The notes below the pieces were generated by a model. That model did not search any database, was not told the origin of the DNA, and saw only the letters and a program-made list of their open reading frames with translations. 62,442 bases of DNA. Source: Stentor roeselii (lineage: Eukaryota; Ciliophora; Heterotrichea; Heterotrichida; Stentoridae). Positions within the stretch are counted from its first letter, which is position 1; each line of letters opens with the position of its first letter. The stretch is from positions 1-62,442 of the forward strand of contig RSEH01000272.1 in assembly GCA_006503475.1 (NCBI GenBank), written 5' to 3'. Position numbers and translations under genes: made by a program. This document shows positions 1 through 9,915 of this stretch, piece by piece.

Positions 1-495
1 AATTATCTTTCATTTGAATGTCTAAAATATTTTTATCATCAGTAGGTTCAATAATTGACTTTGTGATAAACCAAATTCTTTATATTTTTTCTTCCCTGGC
101 TATAATTATGTTGCAACCAATTTATTTGTATAATAAGCAGATGAATCAAATATTTGAATTACTATTCAAATATATCAGAAATAACCAATCACAAAAACAT
201 TTAAAAAATACTCACTTTGTATGTAAGAGAATAAATAAATAACTATTCATCATTATTTTAACCATTTAAATTATTGCCTATATTTTTTTCAAACTTGTAT
301 TGATCATTATATGAATTAATAAATTTGAAGTGTATAAAAATCTAAATTTATATAATCTGAAGCCTTATTATATTGATCAATTCAAAACCATCTTTTACTT
401 TATTCTTTGTTTTTAACTTTAGTTATTTGTACAAAGGATTATATTAAATCTTTTGATTAATTTGTGATGAAAGGTTCATTTCCAAAATTAATCAT
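1..495. other. AT-rich intergenic sequence
   Basis: No supported gene was found here. The one plus-strand reading frame (18-242) is short, low in complexity and resembles nothing recognisable. The segment holds the downstream flank of the minus-strand secreted-protein gene that ends at 496. Confidence 0.6.
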
Positions 496-1014
496 TTAAA
501 CCATAAAAATAATCTCTAATCTAAAACTTAGAAAGTAGCCTTTAGTATAATCTACTGCTTGAACTACCAAATTATTGAATCCCTTCATGACAAATGATGT
601 TAGATTACATATTTGTGGACCAGTTTGTATATGATAGTCATTAAAACAGTTTGTAAAAACATCATTCAAATAAAATTTAGCCTTATCATCAACATTGAAA
701 TAAATATTTGCAGCTTTTAAAATTTTATCTGGAACTTCAAAGGTTTTGTTAAATTTCATCCAAATACCTGCCTGATTATCTTGTTTTACAGAGGTTTCCC
801 ATATATGAACTCCCCCTGTATATGGGTCTGGATTAGTTTTATGTTTAAGCACTGAAGCATATGTTCCGCCAGGAAAATTAGGCCCAACTACCCAAAAAGA
901 GTCATCACTTAACACCTCAAGTGTTCTGGTTTTGCTTCCGACGTCAGGGCAAGCTGTGAGCCAAGATTGAGTAATTAGGACTAATCTTAGAAGAGCTATA
1001 ATTTTCAACAACAT
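496..1014 (-). CDS. small secreted protein, probable galactose-binding-like jelly-roll
   Basis: This is a complete 172-residue frame with an ATG start. A hydrophobic N-terminus (about residues 1-21, ending in WLTA before a Cys) looks like a secretory signal peptide. The rest resembles the carbohydrate-binding jelly-roll domains attached to bacterial and plant glycosidases: an aromatic strand (IWMKFNKTFEVPD), a core with the pattern NVDDKAKFYLNDVF, and a later LTSFVMKGFNNLVVQAVDY strand that fits the usual 'G-x-N-x-L-x-V' motif. There is no catalytic domain, so it could be a secreted lectin-like or surface-coat protein. The fold assignment rests on pattern only. The bases just before the ATG read GTTATAAAG, a leader type seen at several other genes in the window. 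Confidence 0.6.
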   Translation of the reverse strand: MLLKIIALLRLVLITQSWLTACPDVGSKTRTLEVLSDDSFWVVGPNFPGGTYASVLKHKTNPDPYTGGVHIWETSVKQDNQAGIWMKFNKTFEVPDKILKAANIYFNVDDKAKFYLNDVFTNCFNDYHIQTGPQICNLTSFVMKGFNNLVVQAVDYTKGYFLSFRLEIIFMV

Positions 1015-2276
1015 CTTTATAACAAATGATAGTAGTTGGTATAATTTTATCTCTAAATAGGCTAAGGGACTATAAGATGAGACTCGGTAGAAAATAGAGA
1101 ATTTCCTTCAATTCTTTGCACTAAATTTACATGGAATTGTAATCTTCTAAAGAGTAAGGAAGCAACTACAATCTTTTAAAATTTGAAAAGTTTTAAAATA
1201 AGATATTGAATCCTGTATGGGAAAAATTCCTGAAAATTTACATAAATGAAGGGAAATTTATGTTTCCTTTAGCTGCTTCAGCTACTGATCGTTTATAAAA
1301 CTATTCAATATTTCTAAATAACATATAAATAACATGATAAACATTTAGTATATATAGTTTTAAGGAATGTAAGCCTTTGAGTAATAAATTAAAGAAATCA
1401 TATAATTTGAATATACTTGAAGGAATATTCAGATTTTCTTTTTGTATTAGTAAAACTATTTATTTATTATATGGATCAGGGACAGATAGTAACTATTTTT
1501 TATTATTTCAATTAATACCCTATAGCCAAGCAGGTTAAGGTTGATTGATCAATCTTTATTATTAAAGTAATTTTAATATGCATGCCGATGATTATTTCCT
1601 CATTATCAAGGGTAATTTGGATGGATTATTGTAAGTAACTTGATTCAAAAGGGTATTTCTGTTCAGTGATCATAGGATACTACCAAATCAACAATATATT
1701 GGAAGTTTGTTGGATGATTAATCCAATATAATATGGAATCTCAGAGAAGCAACCCAAGAAAGTAGTTCTTAGTGGACAGATTCTATATTATCAATCCTAT
1801 AAGTCATCATATTCTTGCTATTGAAGAGTAAACAAAAGCAAAAAAATTAGAAATCTTATAACTATTTCGGAAGAATTTAGCTTTAATGGACATCAAATTA
1901 TGTAACCTTAGTTGAATCTTCAAATTTTTTTATTCTATCAATAATTTTTTGAGAATTCTATGATACTTAAATTGAAGTGCTAAATGACTATAAATTAAAG
2001 CCTAAACCGGTTATTTATTCACCTCTTCTAAGATAATAATTTAAAACCATAACGAAATTTCTGACGGTCAAGAATTTACAACAATTAAAAGATTTGATAA
2101 AATCGTTTTACATATTCGAGCAAATAATATTTGAGTTGATTTAATAATCTTTCCTCATTACGAATATTTACCACAATCTGTTTAATCAATTCTAGAAACT
2201 ATTAATTTTTCTCATCTTCTATCATCAATTTACTTATAATTAAAGGTAGCATTTTAAATCTATCATCTATTATATC
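1015..2276. other. 1.26-kb AT-rich gap with broken ORF-like stretches
   Basis: No intact gene was found. On the plus strand, between about 1578 and 1920, readable protein-like stretches occur in two frames (for example a frame starting ADDYFLIIKGNLDGLL near 1584, and another reading FLVDRFYIINPISHH near 1766). They are interrupted by TAA, TAG and TGA codons and frame changes. This may be a decayed gene, but the family is not recognisable and chance cannot be excluded in AT-rich sequence. Confidence 0.35.
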
Positions 2277-5200
2277 CTAATTAATAGTTGTAATCTTTTT
2301 ATTCTCATCGCCCATTGGAACAATTTTATTGGTTATATGCTTTGATTTGATTGACTTAAAAACGCTTATCAGTTTTTTATGAATATTAGATGCTGCAATA
2401 TAGAAGTTAAGTATAAGTGTTAAGCCCCAAAATGAATAAATCAATGAAATGCAAACCTCAGCAAAGATTTCAGATGTGAAAAGCTTTTCTTGACATATCC
2501 CTATCAAAATAGTGATATTTACACCAGTAACAAATAGTTCTGAACAAATATTCAATATCAAGAGTACCTTCGTTTTGAAGCACCCTGTTATTAAGATATA
2601 TGCAAGAACCTACATAAGAAATACGAATGAATTGCATGATAAAATGATTATTATCTGAATAAATCCTGAGAGATCTGTTTGAGAAACTATTGCAATAATA
2701 ATTCTTCGAAGGATGAAAATAAGATAAAATGAAGAAGATTTGATATCTGCTTTAAGATCTCTGAAGAAAATTCCATACTTTGTGTCAAATTCTTCTAATT
2801 CTTCATTTAAATTGATTTTGCATCTTGTATAAACAATCTTGATAAGAAAAAAAATCATTAGAGTCTCAACAACCTATCTAAAATTTACAATTGTTCCAAA
2901 AAATACAGCGCTGTCACCTATCTGATAATCATTAGCATTAATATTATACTTCACAGCCACACTGGATGAAAGAATCAGTTCAAAAAAGCTTTGAGTCCAG
3001 GTTTTTAAAATGACTCGAGTGACAATCCAGGCGGGCAGCGACCTAACCTTATTCCTTAAAACAGGTATCAGTGTAACTAGGCAAGCCAATCCTAGTAAAC
3101 CTAGGTCTAATCCAATTATGCTGAGCCAGATCCCTGAATTGATGATAGTCAAATGCGACTTATATCCAAATTTTCTTAGTTTCAATGGCAGTTCAATTCC
3201 ATTGGTCCTCGACAAGAAATAATTAAAGATGTTAGGAAAAGTCTTCTGCACTCGTAACCCAAGAAGAAATTCTCGGAGAACTGGATTCATTTTGGCATTG
3301 AATAGATAAAAGCAATACATCAATTCTGAAGTATTGATAAAGCTAAAAAAAGAATTTTCGTCAAATGAAAGCATGCTTGCCAAAAATGTGATGATCAAGC
3401 CGATTGTCATTCCACTATAAGCGACTTTTTCACTGTATTTTGCTTTCTGGCTGAATTCATCCTCTACTATATCTTCCTTGCTGAATCCAATCAGACCTTT
3501 AAATAGTACTGTTGAAAGAACTGATTTTTTTTTAGATTTTAAATCTTTTCGTAATATTACTTCAATCATTGAGTTTTTATAAATTTTTGAAAGTTTTGGT
3601 TTAATTCCAAAAATCGACTTTCTTTTGTCTTGGATAATTTCAAAGTCCACTTTAACTGAATCAACATGCACGATTAAATCAGATTGCTTTAAACTAGCGT
3701 TTAATGTTTCATTAAACACAATCCAGATTATGTTAGGCTTCTCGATGTACGAATATCCATGGAACTCTTTTTCCTGACAAGAGTTGTTTTTTATTATGTA
3801 ACCTGAAATGCATTCACATCTTCCATTTACATTTTTGGAGTTTTCTGTACAATTTGTGCATGTCGACAAATCTAAGCACGACAAACATAACTCTGGGCAC
3901 AAGTAACTCAAGCAGACTTTTTCCCCATTTGATGAAATTAAACTTGAGAATCCATCCTTACACAGGCACTCTCCATTAAAAAGTTCAGAATTTGCTAAAT
4001 TGCATGAAGTACATTTTTCATATGAATCGCATGTCAAGCATTCATCCTTGCATTTACTACAGGTAGGCTGAGTAAATGTTAAATCCTCAAAATATCCATC
4101 AATGCAGATGCATGTATTTTCAGAGCTCTTTACCATATATTGATTCCAGCAAGTTAAGCATGCTTCACTAGATGAGCAACTATTGCAATTTTTACTGCAC
4201 TCTTTGCAACTCTTAGGATCTGCCTGAAAATAGCCTTCAATGCAAACACAACTGCCATTTTTTTTTATCATTTTAGAGTCCCAACAAGTGATGCATGGAT
4301 CACTTGATGAACACTGATCACAACCCTGATTACATGATGTACATAATTTTGGGTCTGATAAAAAATATCCTGAAATGCAGGAACAGAGATTTCCTGAAAG
4401 CTGCATAAATTGACTCCAGCACTCTGAGCATGTATCAAATGAAGTGCAAGTTTTACATCCTAAACTGCATGGAGTGCAAGAGTTAGGTTGGAACATTGAA
4501 AAACCGCTTGGGCATATGCAAGTATCGCTTATTTCTACCATATTTGCATCATAGCAAGATGTGCAAAAATCAACATCAGTGCAAGTTTTACAATTTGGAT
4601 TGCATGATATGCATGACATTGGAGTGTCTCCAAAGAATCCATCTAAGCAACTGCAGATATTACTGGCATTTTCAATCATATTACTATCCCAACAACTTAA
4701 GCATAAGTCTATATCTGAGCATGTCTTACATCCAGTATTACAAGGAAGGCAGACAGTTTGTGATTGTAAATAAAAGCCATATGGACAACTACAAGTATCA
4801 GACAATTCAACCATATTATTCCAACAGGTCAAACAAGGGTCAAGCGAGGAACATTCCATACAGCCTTGGTTGCAAGCTATACATGTCTTAGCAGCACTAA
4901 AATAATACCCTAAGCTGCAGCTGCAAACATCTCCAGATTCGATCATATCTGTATTCCAACATGATGTGCACATATCTAAGCTTGTACAAGTTTTACACCC
5001 AAAATTACAAAGGGTACATGTACCAGGTGAACTTGAATAATACCCATCAATGCATACACAAGCACCACCAGCAATATACGCATTCGAATCAATACATTTA
5101 GTGCATGGGTTATTCGAGGTGCAAGTTGAGCACCCAGATCCTAACAAACAACAAGCATTAGATGTTGTTAGTGGAGGTATACCGTAGTATCCTGAATTAC

Positions 5201-6233
5201 AGTAGCAGACCCCTGCAACAATGTTTGTATTTAAGCTCTTACATGCTGTGCAACCTCCTGTCCAGATACAATTAGAACAATCTGTATTGCAACATCGGGT
5301 TCCTGCATTTACATAGCCGGGCATGCAAGTGCAAATTGCTCCCATGTTATTATACGTAGGTGTTACCATTCTCTGCGCACAGGTATGAGAAAATATATCA
5401 TATCCACATGAATTCGTTGTTGAGGTGCAAACGTACTGAAATGTTTTCGAGCATCCTGCACTTCCGACACAAGCAACCCCAAAAGAATTTTTACCTGAAT
5501 CAGTACTTGTTGACACACATCCAGTTCCAAAATACGAGTCAACAATTGCAACAGAACAACCAGAGCAGCCTCCAGTCCCCGACATACAGCTTCCAGATCC
5601 AGTTACAACAATATTATGCAAATTATTCGGGTACCCACTTTTAACAAAGAAATTCCAAAACACTCCTTTTGCTGCAAAAATAGAACTCGTAGGATTAGTA
5701 CCCATGCCAGTCATGGCATTAGTTGCAGAAGACACAAAGCTTTTAACAAGCGAGACCTTTAGCACTGTATTCATAAAAATCTTAAAAGTAGTCCCGTCAA
5801 AGCTGAGCACAACAAAAGACCAGGCCAATGCTGGGAAGGTGTTGTCAGGACAATCAGATTCTGTGACTATTCCTCCGATTTCAACGTAGATGAAGGCGCA
5901 ACTTGTCAAGGCTCTTCGGCCGATGTGAAAAGAATTCGAACTTTCCTCTTGTCGGAAAAAGACTCGGTTTTCTGTTGTTTCTGTCGGAAGCACCCAGCCG
6001 TATAATGATACTATCGCTGGTAAAGTTAAACTGTCTGGGGTGAGAACTCCCGAGTTATCTAGAAGAAGGAATGCGCCTCTATCTGTTGCTTTTATTGAAT
6101 TTGAACCTAAACCGTTCCTTCCGTGATTCCCGGAGCTTGATAAGTCCCAGTAAACAACTCCGTGGTAGTATGGGTAGAGATAATAGACCATGTTAGCCAG
6201 AACTGGAAGCAACATCAAAGCTATGGCCATCAT
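2277..6233 (-). CDS. LamG-like / Cys-rich repeat polytopic surface protein (2 introns)
   Basis: Joining three open segments across two 15-nt introns gives a 1308-residue protein. It has an N-terminal signal-like segment (1-25) and a LamG/concanavalin-like region (about 30-215). About eleven furin/EGF-like units of ~45 residues follow (about 315-820), with the pattern C-x2-C-x2-G-C-x2-C-x4-D-x-C-x2-C-W and then C-x-C-x2-G-[YF]. From about residue 930 come eight or so hydrophobic segments, including a YGIFFRDL...LRRIIIAIV stretch typical of the polytopic tail found on giant ciliate Cys-rich membrane proteins. This predicts a cell-surface receptor or adhesion-type protein with a large extracellular part. 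The ligand and role are unknown. The N-terminus starts MMA, and the first ATG (6233) is used; the leader reads CATTATAAA. Confidence 0.85.
2610..2624 (-). other. 15-nt intron
   Basis: Read on the minus strand this is GTATTTCTTATGTAG: 15 nt, GT...AG, with A at position 10. Without removal the frame stops at its internal TAG. Removal joins Ser-Phe to Val-Leu-Ala and continues the same frame through a membrane segment to 2277. Confidence 0.92.
2874..2888 (-). other. 15-nt intron
   Basis: Read on the minus strand this is GTAAATTTTAGATAG: 15 nt, GT...AG, with A at position 10. Its last three bases form the in-frame TAG that would end the first exon. Removal joins ...FFGTI to VVETLMIFF in frame. 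Confidence 0.93.
3780..5300 (-). repeat. ~135-nt tandem coding repeat, about 11 Cys-rich units
   Basis: Successive units of about 45 codons share the spacing of eight to nine Cys, a conserved Trp after the CxxC pair and a closing Gly-Tyr/Phe. Units 2-8 are the most alike. The outer units are more diverged and one lacks the Trp. The array encodes the extracellular stalk of the surface protein. Confidence 0.85.
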
Positions 6234-7317
6234 TTTATAATGGTGTTCGAAACTGGAAGAGATTTTACAGTTATTTGAAATATCTTTCTGAATATTTCTT
6301 TTGATGGCCAGTGGTTAAAAGATTGAGTGGATATTGAATATTTCCATCATTTCTGAAAAGATTGGCGATAGAACTATTTTATCTTATCTTGAAGATAAGG
6401 AATTAAAGTTTGATTTATTTGCCAATTTTCTTGCTGAATTCGAAGAATATTGAAAAAATGCCTGAGATGTGAGATAATAATTGAATTTTATAGACTGAAT
6501 GAGGATGTTATTATTCTTATTAGATATGGCTATATTATTATTAGGTGTTTTATTAGAGACAAATTTGAAAAATGGATTAATTGTTTATACATGGTGCATC
6601 CAATCTATTCTTAGACTTTGGTTTGAAATAATAATTGATTTATTATAATTTGGTTCCTTTTATAGTGAGATTTAATCAACAATATAAGAAAATATTTACA
6701 TTTAGCTCATAAAGGAAAATCAATTTCACAGTTATCGCATAAGTAGAAACTTTTAAGTATAATATCAAATCATTCCATAAATACATGATTAAATAAGATA
6801 AACTTTAAATTCTTGCTTCTGATGAATAAAACAAATAAAATAGTTTATAAAGGATTTAAATCCTCAAGAACATAATTTCTTAGATTTTTTAACAAATCTA
6901 AAGTTAATTCTCAAGACTACTTTTAAATATCCTACATCATAAATATTAATCCAATCGAACTAAGATATTTATATTTTTGATTGATTAACTTCCAAAAAAT
7001 CATGAGGAAGACCTTTTTTTGTTGTCTAATTAAACATTCACCCTCTGGTTTCAACAGAATTTGCTTATATAGATGATTAATTGAAATAAATCACAAAAGA
7101 GCACAATTAATCTAATATCAAATCCGTAGCCTTCATCTAAATTTCACATATCATATTAAAAAATCTAAATTATCTAATAATTCCATTAACTTAAATATCT
7201 AAACTAAATACACTTAAAAACCAAAGACAATCTATTGAAAATTTTATGAATCCATTATAATCTCCATAACCTTCATCTAAATTTCACATAAATAAATCTT
7301 AATTATTTAATACCAAA
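6234..7317. other. 1.08-kb AT-rich intergenic sequence
   Basis: No gene was recognised. The gap holds the upstream flank of the Cys-rich gene and the downstream flank of the CHAP gene. A roughly 20-nt direct repeat (cttcatctaaatttcacata) occurs at 7131 and again at 7271, with weaker similarity around it, suggesting a small local duplication that reaches the CHAP stop codon. Confidence 0.6.
7131..7290. repeat. 20-nt direct repeat, 140 nt apart
   Basis: cttcatctaaatttcacata is present at 7131-7150 and 7271-7290. Similar AT-rich sequence follows each copy, including an aaatct(a/t)aattat(c/t)taata stretch. Confidence 0.7.
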
Positions 7318-7884
7318 CTAAACCACCTCACATTGACACTTTTCTTCAGGGAGTTCAGGATAATCCTCATAAACCATCCACCCATCAAGCGAATACTGAT
7401 CTCTAATAAAATATTTTCCATTCAAACATTCAAGTTCCAATTGTCTGGCATAATTCCCAGGCCAGAAAACTTCATCAACATTCTGTTCAGAGATCCTCAC
7501 ATACTTTCCATGTATATCAACATCAGTAATAATCGCGATGTGTCCGACAGGAGTTTTAAGTCTTCTCTTATAAATCAGCAAAGCGCCGACCTGAGGAACT
7601 GCAGGACTTCCGTTGGGAACTCTGAGAAGAGGGACTTTTTGATTGTCTGCAACTCGAGTCACATGATCGAAGTTCCATATTGCCCCAGCACACATAACAT
7701 CTTCGAAAGTCAGTCCTTTCACTGTTAAAAGCCATCTTCTGGCGTACTCGACACATTGATATCTCACTCCTGTGTATACATTGTGAATGTATATCTCTGG
7801 AACGTCGTGTCGGCCGTTTTTTGCATTTGAGTAACCGATTACTCCTTGGTTTTCACCAAGGGCTGTTCCGAATGGTTCTTTCAT
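7318..7884 (-). CDS. CHAP-domain cysteine amidase, glutathionylspermidine amidase-like
   Basis: This 188-residue protein is almost entirely a CHAP (NlpC/P60-type) fold. It looks most like the amidase half of glutathionylspermidine synthetase/amidase: the motif RYQCVEYARRWL carries the nucleophile (Cys44), PVGHIAIITDV carries the catalytic His (His115), and ISEQN supplies the acid/amide residues (Glu133, Asn135). In that family the domain hydrolyses the amide bond of glutathionylspermidine. Here the C-terminal ATP-grasp synthetase half is absent and the frame ends at residue 188, so this is a stand-alone amidase. No signal peptide or membrane segment is visible, which suggests the cytosol. A peptidoglycan-type amidase is the alternative. 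The family is mostly bacterial, so an old transfer is possible. Confidence 0.82.
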   Translation of the reverse strand: MKEPFGTALGENQGVIGYSNAKNGRHDVPEIYIHNVYTGVRYQCVEYARRWLLTVKGLTFEDVMCAGAIWNFDHVTRVADNQKVPLLRVPNGSPAVPQVGALLIYKRRLKTPVGHIAIITDVDIHGKYVRISEQNVDEVFWPGNYARQLELECLNGKYFIRDQYSLDGWMVYEDYPELPEEKCQCEVV

Positions 7885-8917
7885 TTTTTAAATATTTTTA
7901 ATGTGGGATTTAGGAAGGTTTTTGATATAAGGAATGGAAATATATGTCGAATTTGATCTCATTTCTTCAAGGTGGCAACTACAATAGCTATTAAAATTAT
8001 TAAATAAGCAAATATATCAAATTCCTGTAAGCAATCTAAACCAAAATATTCAATCATAATCCTAATTTCGAGTTCCTGAAAATAAGAACTGAGAAAGAAC
8101 CGTAATTACCAGTTGAAGATATTCTAACTAGATTTAAAGCGGTAGAGGAAAATGTACTATTGATAAACTTATTATTTATTGGTTCTTCCAAGTCATTCGT
8201 TTTATTATTAAGACAGGGCATAAGTTTAGTACAAGAAGGAAGAGATTCATGAAAATTATATGATTTGAATGGGATTTGTGAGTAAGTCATGGACTATTCC
8301 AATATTGTACTGATTCTCCAAATAGCCTAAAAAACTAAATTGAGATTTGAATTTATAAACCTATATTTAAACATTTTAATTCATTAGAAGTTAACAAAGA
8401 CTATCGAGATAATCCTGAATCAAAATATATCACATTTCAACTTCATAAAATTTTTCTGGGTCTTAGAAATTATTTTGGAAATATCTAAAGTTATAGAGTA
8501 ATAAATCAGACAACAGGGGAATATTTAATGATTAGCTTAATAAACTCATTACCTCTATAAATATCTTAATTCAAAATCGAATAATAAAATTCATTCTTCA
8601 AGTAACATCCAAGGTATAAAACATTTGTTAATTGTTTTTGTAAATCGTTTTTAGAAGTCTGGTAAGAAAAAAAGTTACAAAAATGCAGTACTTTAAATTG
8701 TAGCATTTTATATCTTTATGAAAATTCTCAAGAGCTAAGCTATTCAGAAGAATCGCAAAAAAAAAGTTCGATTTATCCAATAAACAAAAATTTTAAGATA
8801 CTGAGTAAACTTGTGAAACTAAATTATTACTATTGAATAAACTGCAAATAATAAATGAACTAGATATCCTAGTAAATTTTAACAATTTAAGTTTTAATGA
8901 GTATTAGGAATAATTAA
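7885..8917. other. 1-kb AT-rich gap, one doubtful small ORF
   Basis: The only frame of note is a 78-codon minus-strand ATG frame at 8054-8290. It has no recognisable family, domain or conserved neighbour. The remainder is AT-rich with no clear signal. Confidence 0.45.
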
Positions 8918-9468
8918 CTAGTTTTATCCTTCTGCCTTTTTAGAAAGTATCCGATATAAAAGCTTATAACTATCAGTAGAATCGAACCAATCAAATACAT
9001 TAGAGTTGCTTTCACCTCATCTAAAAATTTCGGATAAACATTGATTCCAAAAAACTTGAGGGGAGAGATCATCCCGAATAAGTAAACAAAAAGGACGGTT
9101 AATGGGTAAGAGATTTGATTTTTAGATACTTTGATATCAGATTTTATGAAAAAATAAGAGATTAGAAGGTTGATGCCTCCGTGAGTGGAGATATACTGAG
9201 GAACTGGAGGAAGCTGTGCAGGTTCAATTATTGGGAATATAAGGAACCAAAATATAAAAGTAACTGTCCATCCAAGTGACCAGCTAGTCACCATCAAGAA
9301 ATCCCTAAACTTCGAAGCCCTTTGATAAAACCATAAATGCCAAATCGTAAAAGTATGCAAAATCGAGCACCAGCTAGTCAAGTAAATAAAAACCTTGATT
9401 CCATAAAGCCAACATCCATAAACTTGGACAACACAAGCATAGAAAAGACTCAAAAGCAGCATCACCAT
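8914..9468 (-). CDS. AIG1/FAR-17a (androgen-induced-1 type) membrane protein
   Basis: The first in-frame ATG is at 9468, giving 184 residues. The frame extends 12 nt further to a GTG that is unlikely to be used. Six hydrophobic segments are visible. The family hallmarks are present: a YLTSW segment with the catalytic-type Thr (about residue 31), the KFRDFLMVTSWSLGW helix, and a THGGINLL segment with the conserved His (about residue 96). Animal AIG1 and ADTRP are membrane threonine hydrolases of fatty-acid esters of hydroxy fatty acids, so an ester-lipid hydrolase role is inferred. The protein ends in a basic tail. The start codon lies about 12 nt from the edge of the 55-nt minisatellite, so the promoter must lie within the array. 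Confidence 0.8.
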   Translation of the reverse strand: MVMLLLSLFYACVVQVYGCWLYGIKVFIYLTSWCSILHTFTIWHLWFYQRASKFRDFLMVTSWSLGWTVTFIFWFLIFPIIEPAQLPPVPQYISTHGGINLLISYFFIKSDIKVSKNQISYPLTVLFVYLFGMISPLKFFGINVYPKFLDEVKATLMYLIGSILLIVISFYIGYFLKRQKDKTS

Positions 9469-9482
9469 ATTATTAATCACAA

Positions 9483-9915
9483 AAGATTAACTTAAACACC
9501 CTAAAAAGTCTTTTTTTCGAAAATATTCATCACTAAAGATTAACCTTAAACACCCTAAAAAAGTCTTTATCTCTAAAATATTCATCACAAAAGATAAACC
9601 TTAAACACCCTAAAAAAGTCTTTATCTCTAAAATATTCATCACAAAAGATTAACCTTAAACACCCTAAAAAAGTTTTTTTTTCGAAAATATTCATCACTA
9701 AAGATTAACCTTAAACAACCTAAAAAAGTCTTTATCTCTAAAATATTCATCACAAAAGATAAACCTTAAACGCCCTAAAAAAGTCTTTATTTCAAAAATA
9801 TTCATCACAAAGATTAACCTTAAATACCTTAAAAAAGTTTTGATTTCCAAAATATTCATCACAAAAGATTAACCTTAAACACCCTAAAAAAGTATTTATC
9901 TCCAAAAGCCACAAC
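9483..9915. repeat. 55-nt minisatellite, about 8 copies
   Basis: The unit is about gattaaccttaaacaccct plus aaaaaagtctttatctctaa plus aatattcatcacaaaa. Copies of the gat landmark sit near 9484, 9537, 9592, 9647, 9702, 9757, 9811 and 9866, a spacing of 53-55. The right-most unit is inside the 3' end of the WD40 gene, encoding its last residues and the TGA stop. The left-most unit ends about 12 nt before the AIG1-like start. Because 55 is not divisible by three, the array is not one extended frame. Confidence 0.92.

Noticed and set aside
18-242. 74-codon plus-strand frame at the left edge
   Set aside because: Low-complexity AT-rich text with no motif; likely chance.
1578-2275. Reading TAA/TAG as Gln to open a long frame
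   Set aside because: TGA codons also interrupt the same stretch, and all intact genes in the window use the three standard stops.
3010-5889. Several plus-strand frames opposite the Cys-rich gene (for example 4496-4891)
   Set aside because: Shadows of the repeated, Cys-rich minus-strand coding sequence.
8054-8290. 78-codon minus-strand frame
   Set aside because: No family, no conserved context and a size expected by chance in a 1-kb gap; kept only as a note on the gap.
9469-9480. GTG start four codons upstream for the AIG1-like gene
   Set aside because: A nuclear ciliate gene should start at ATG; the first ATG is at 9468.
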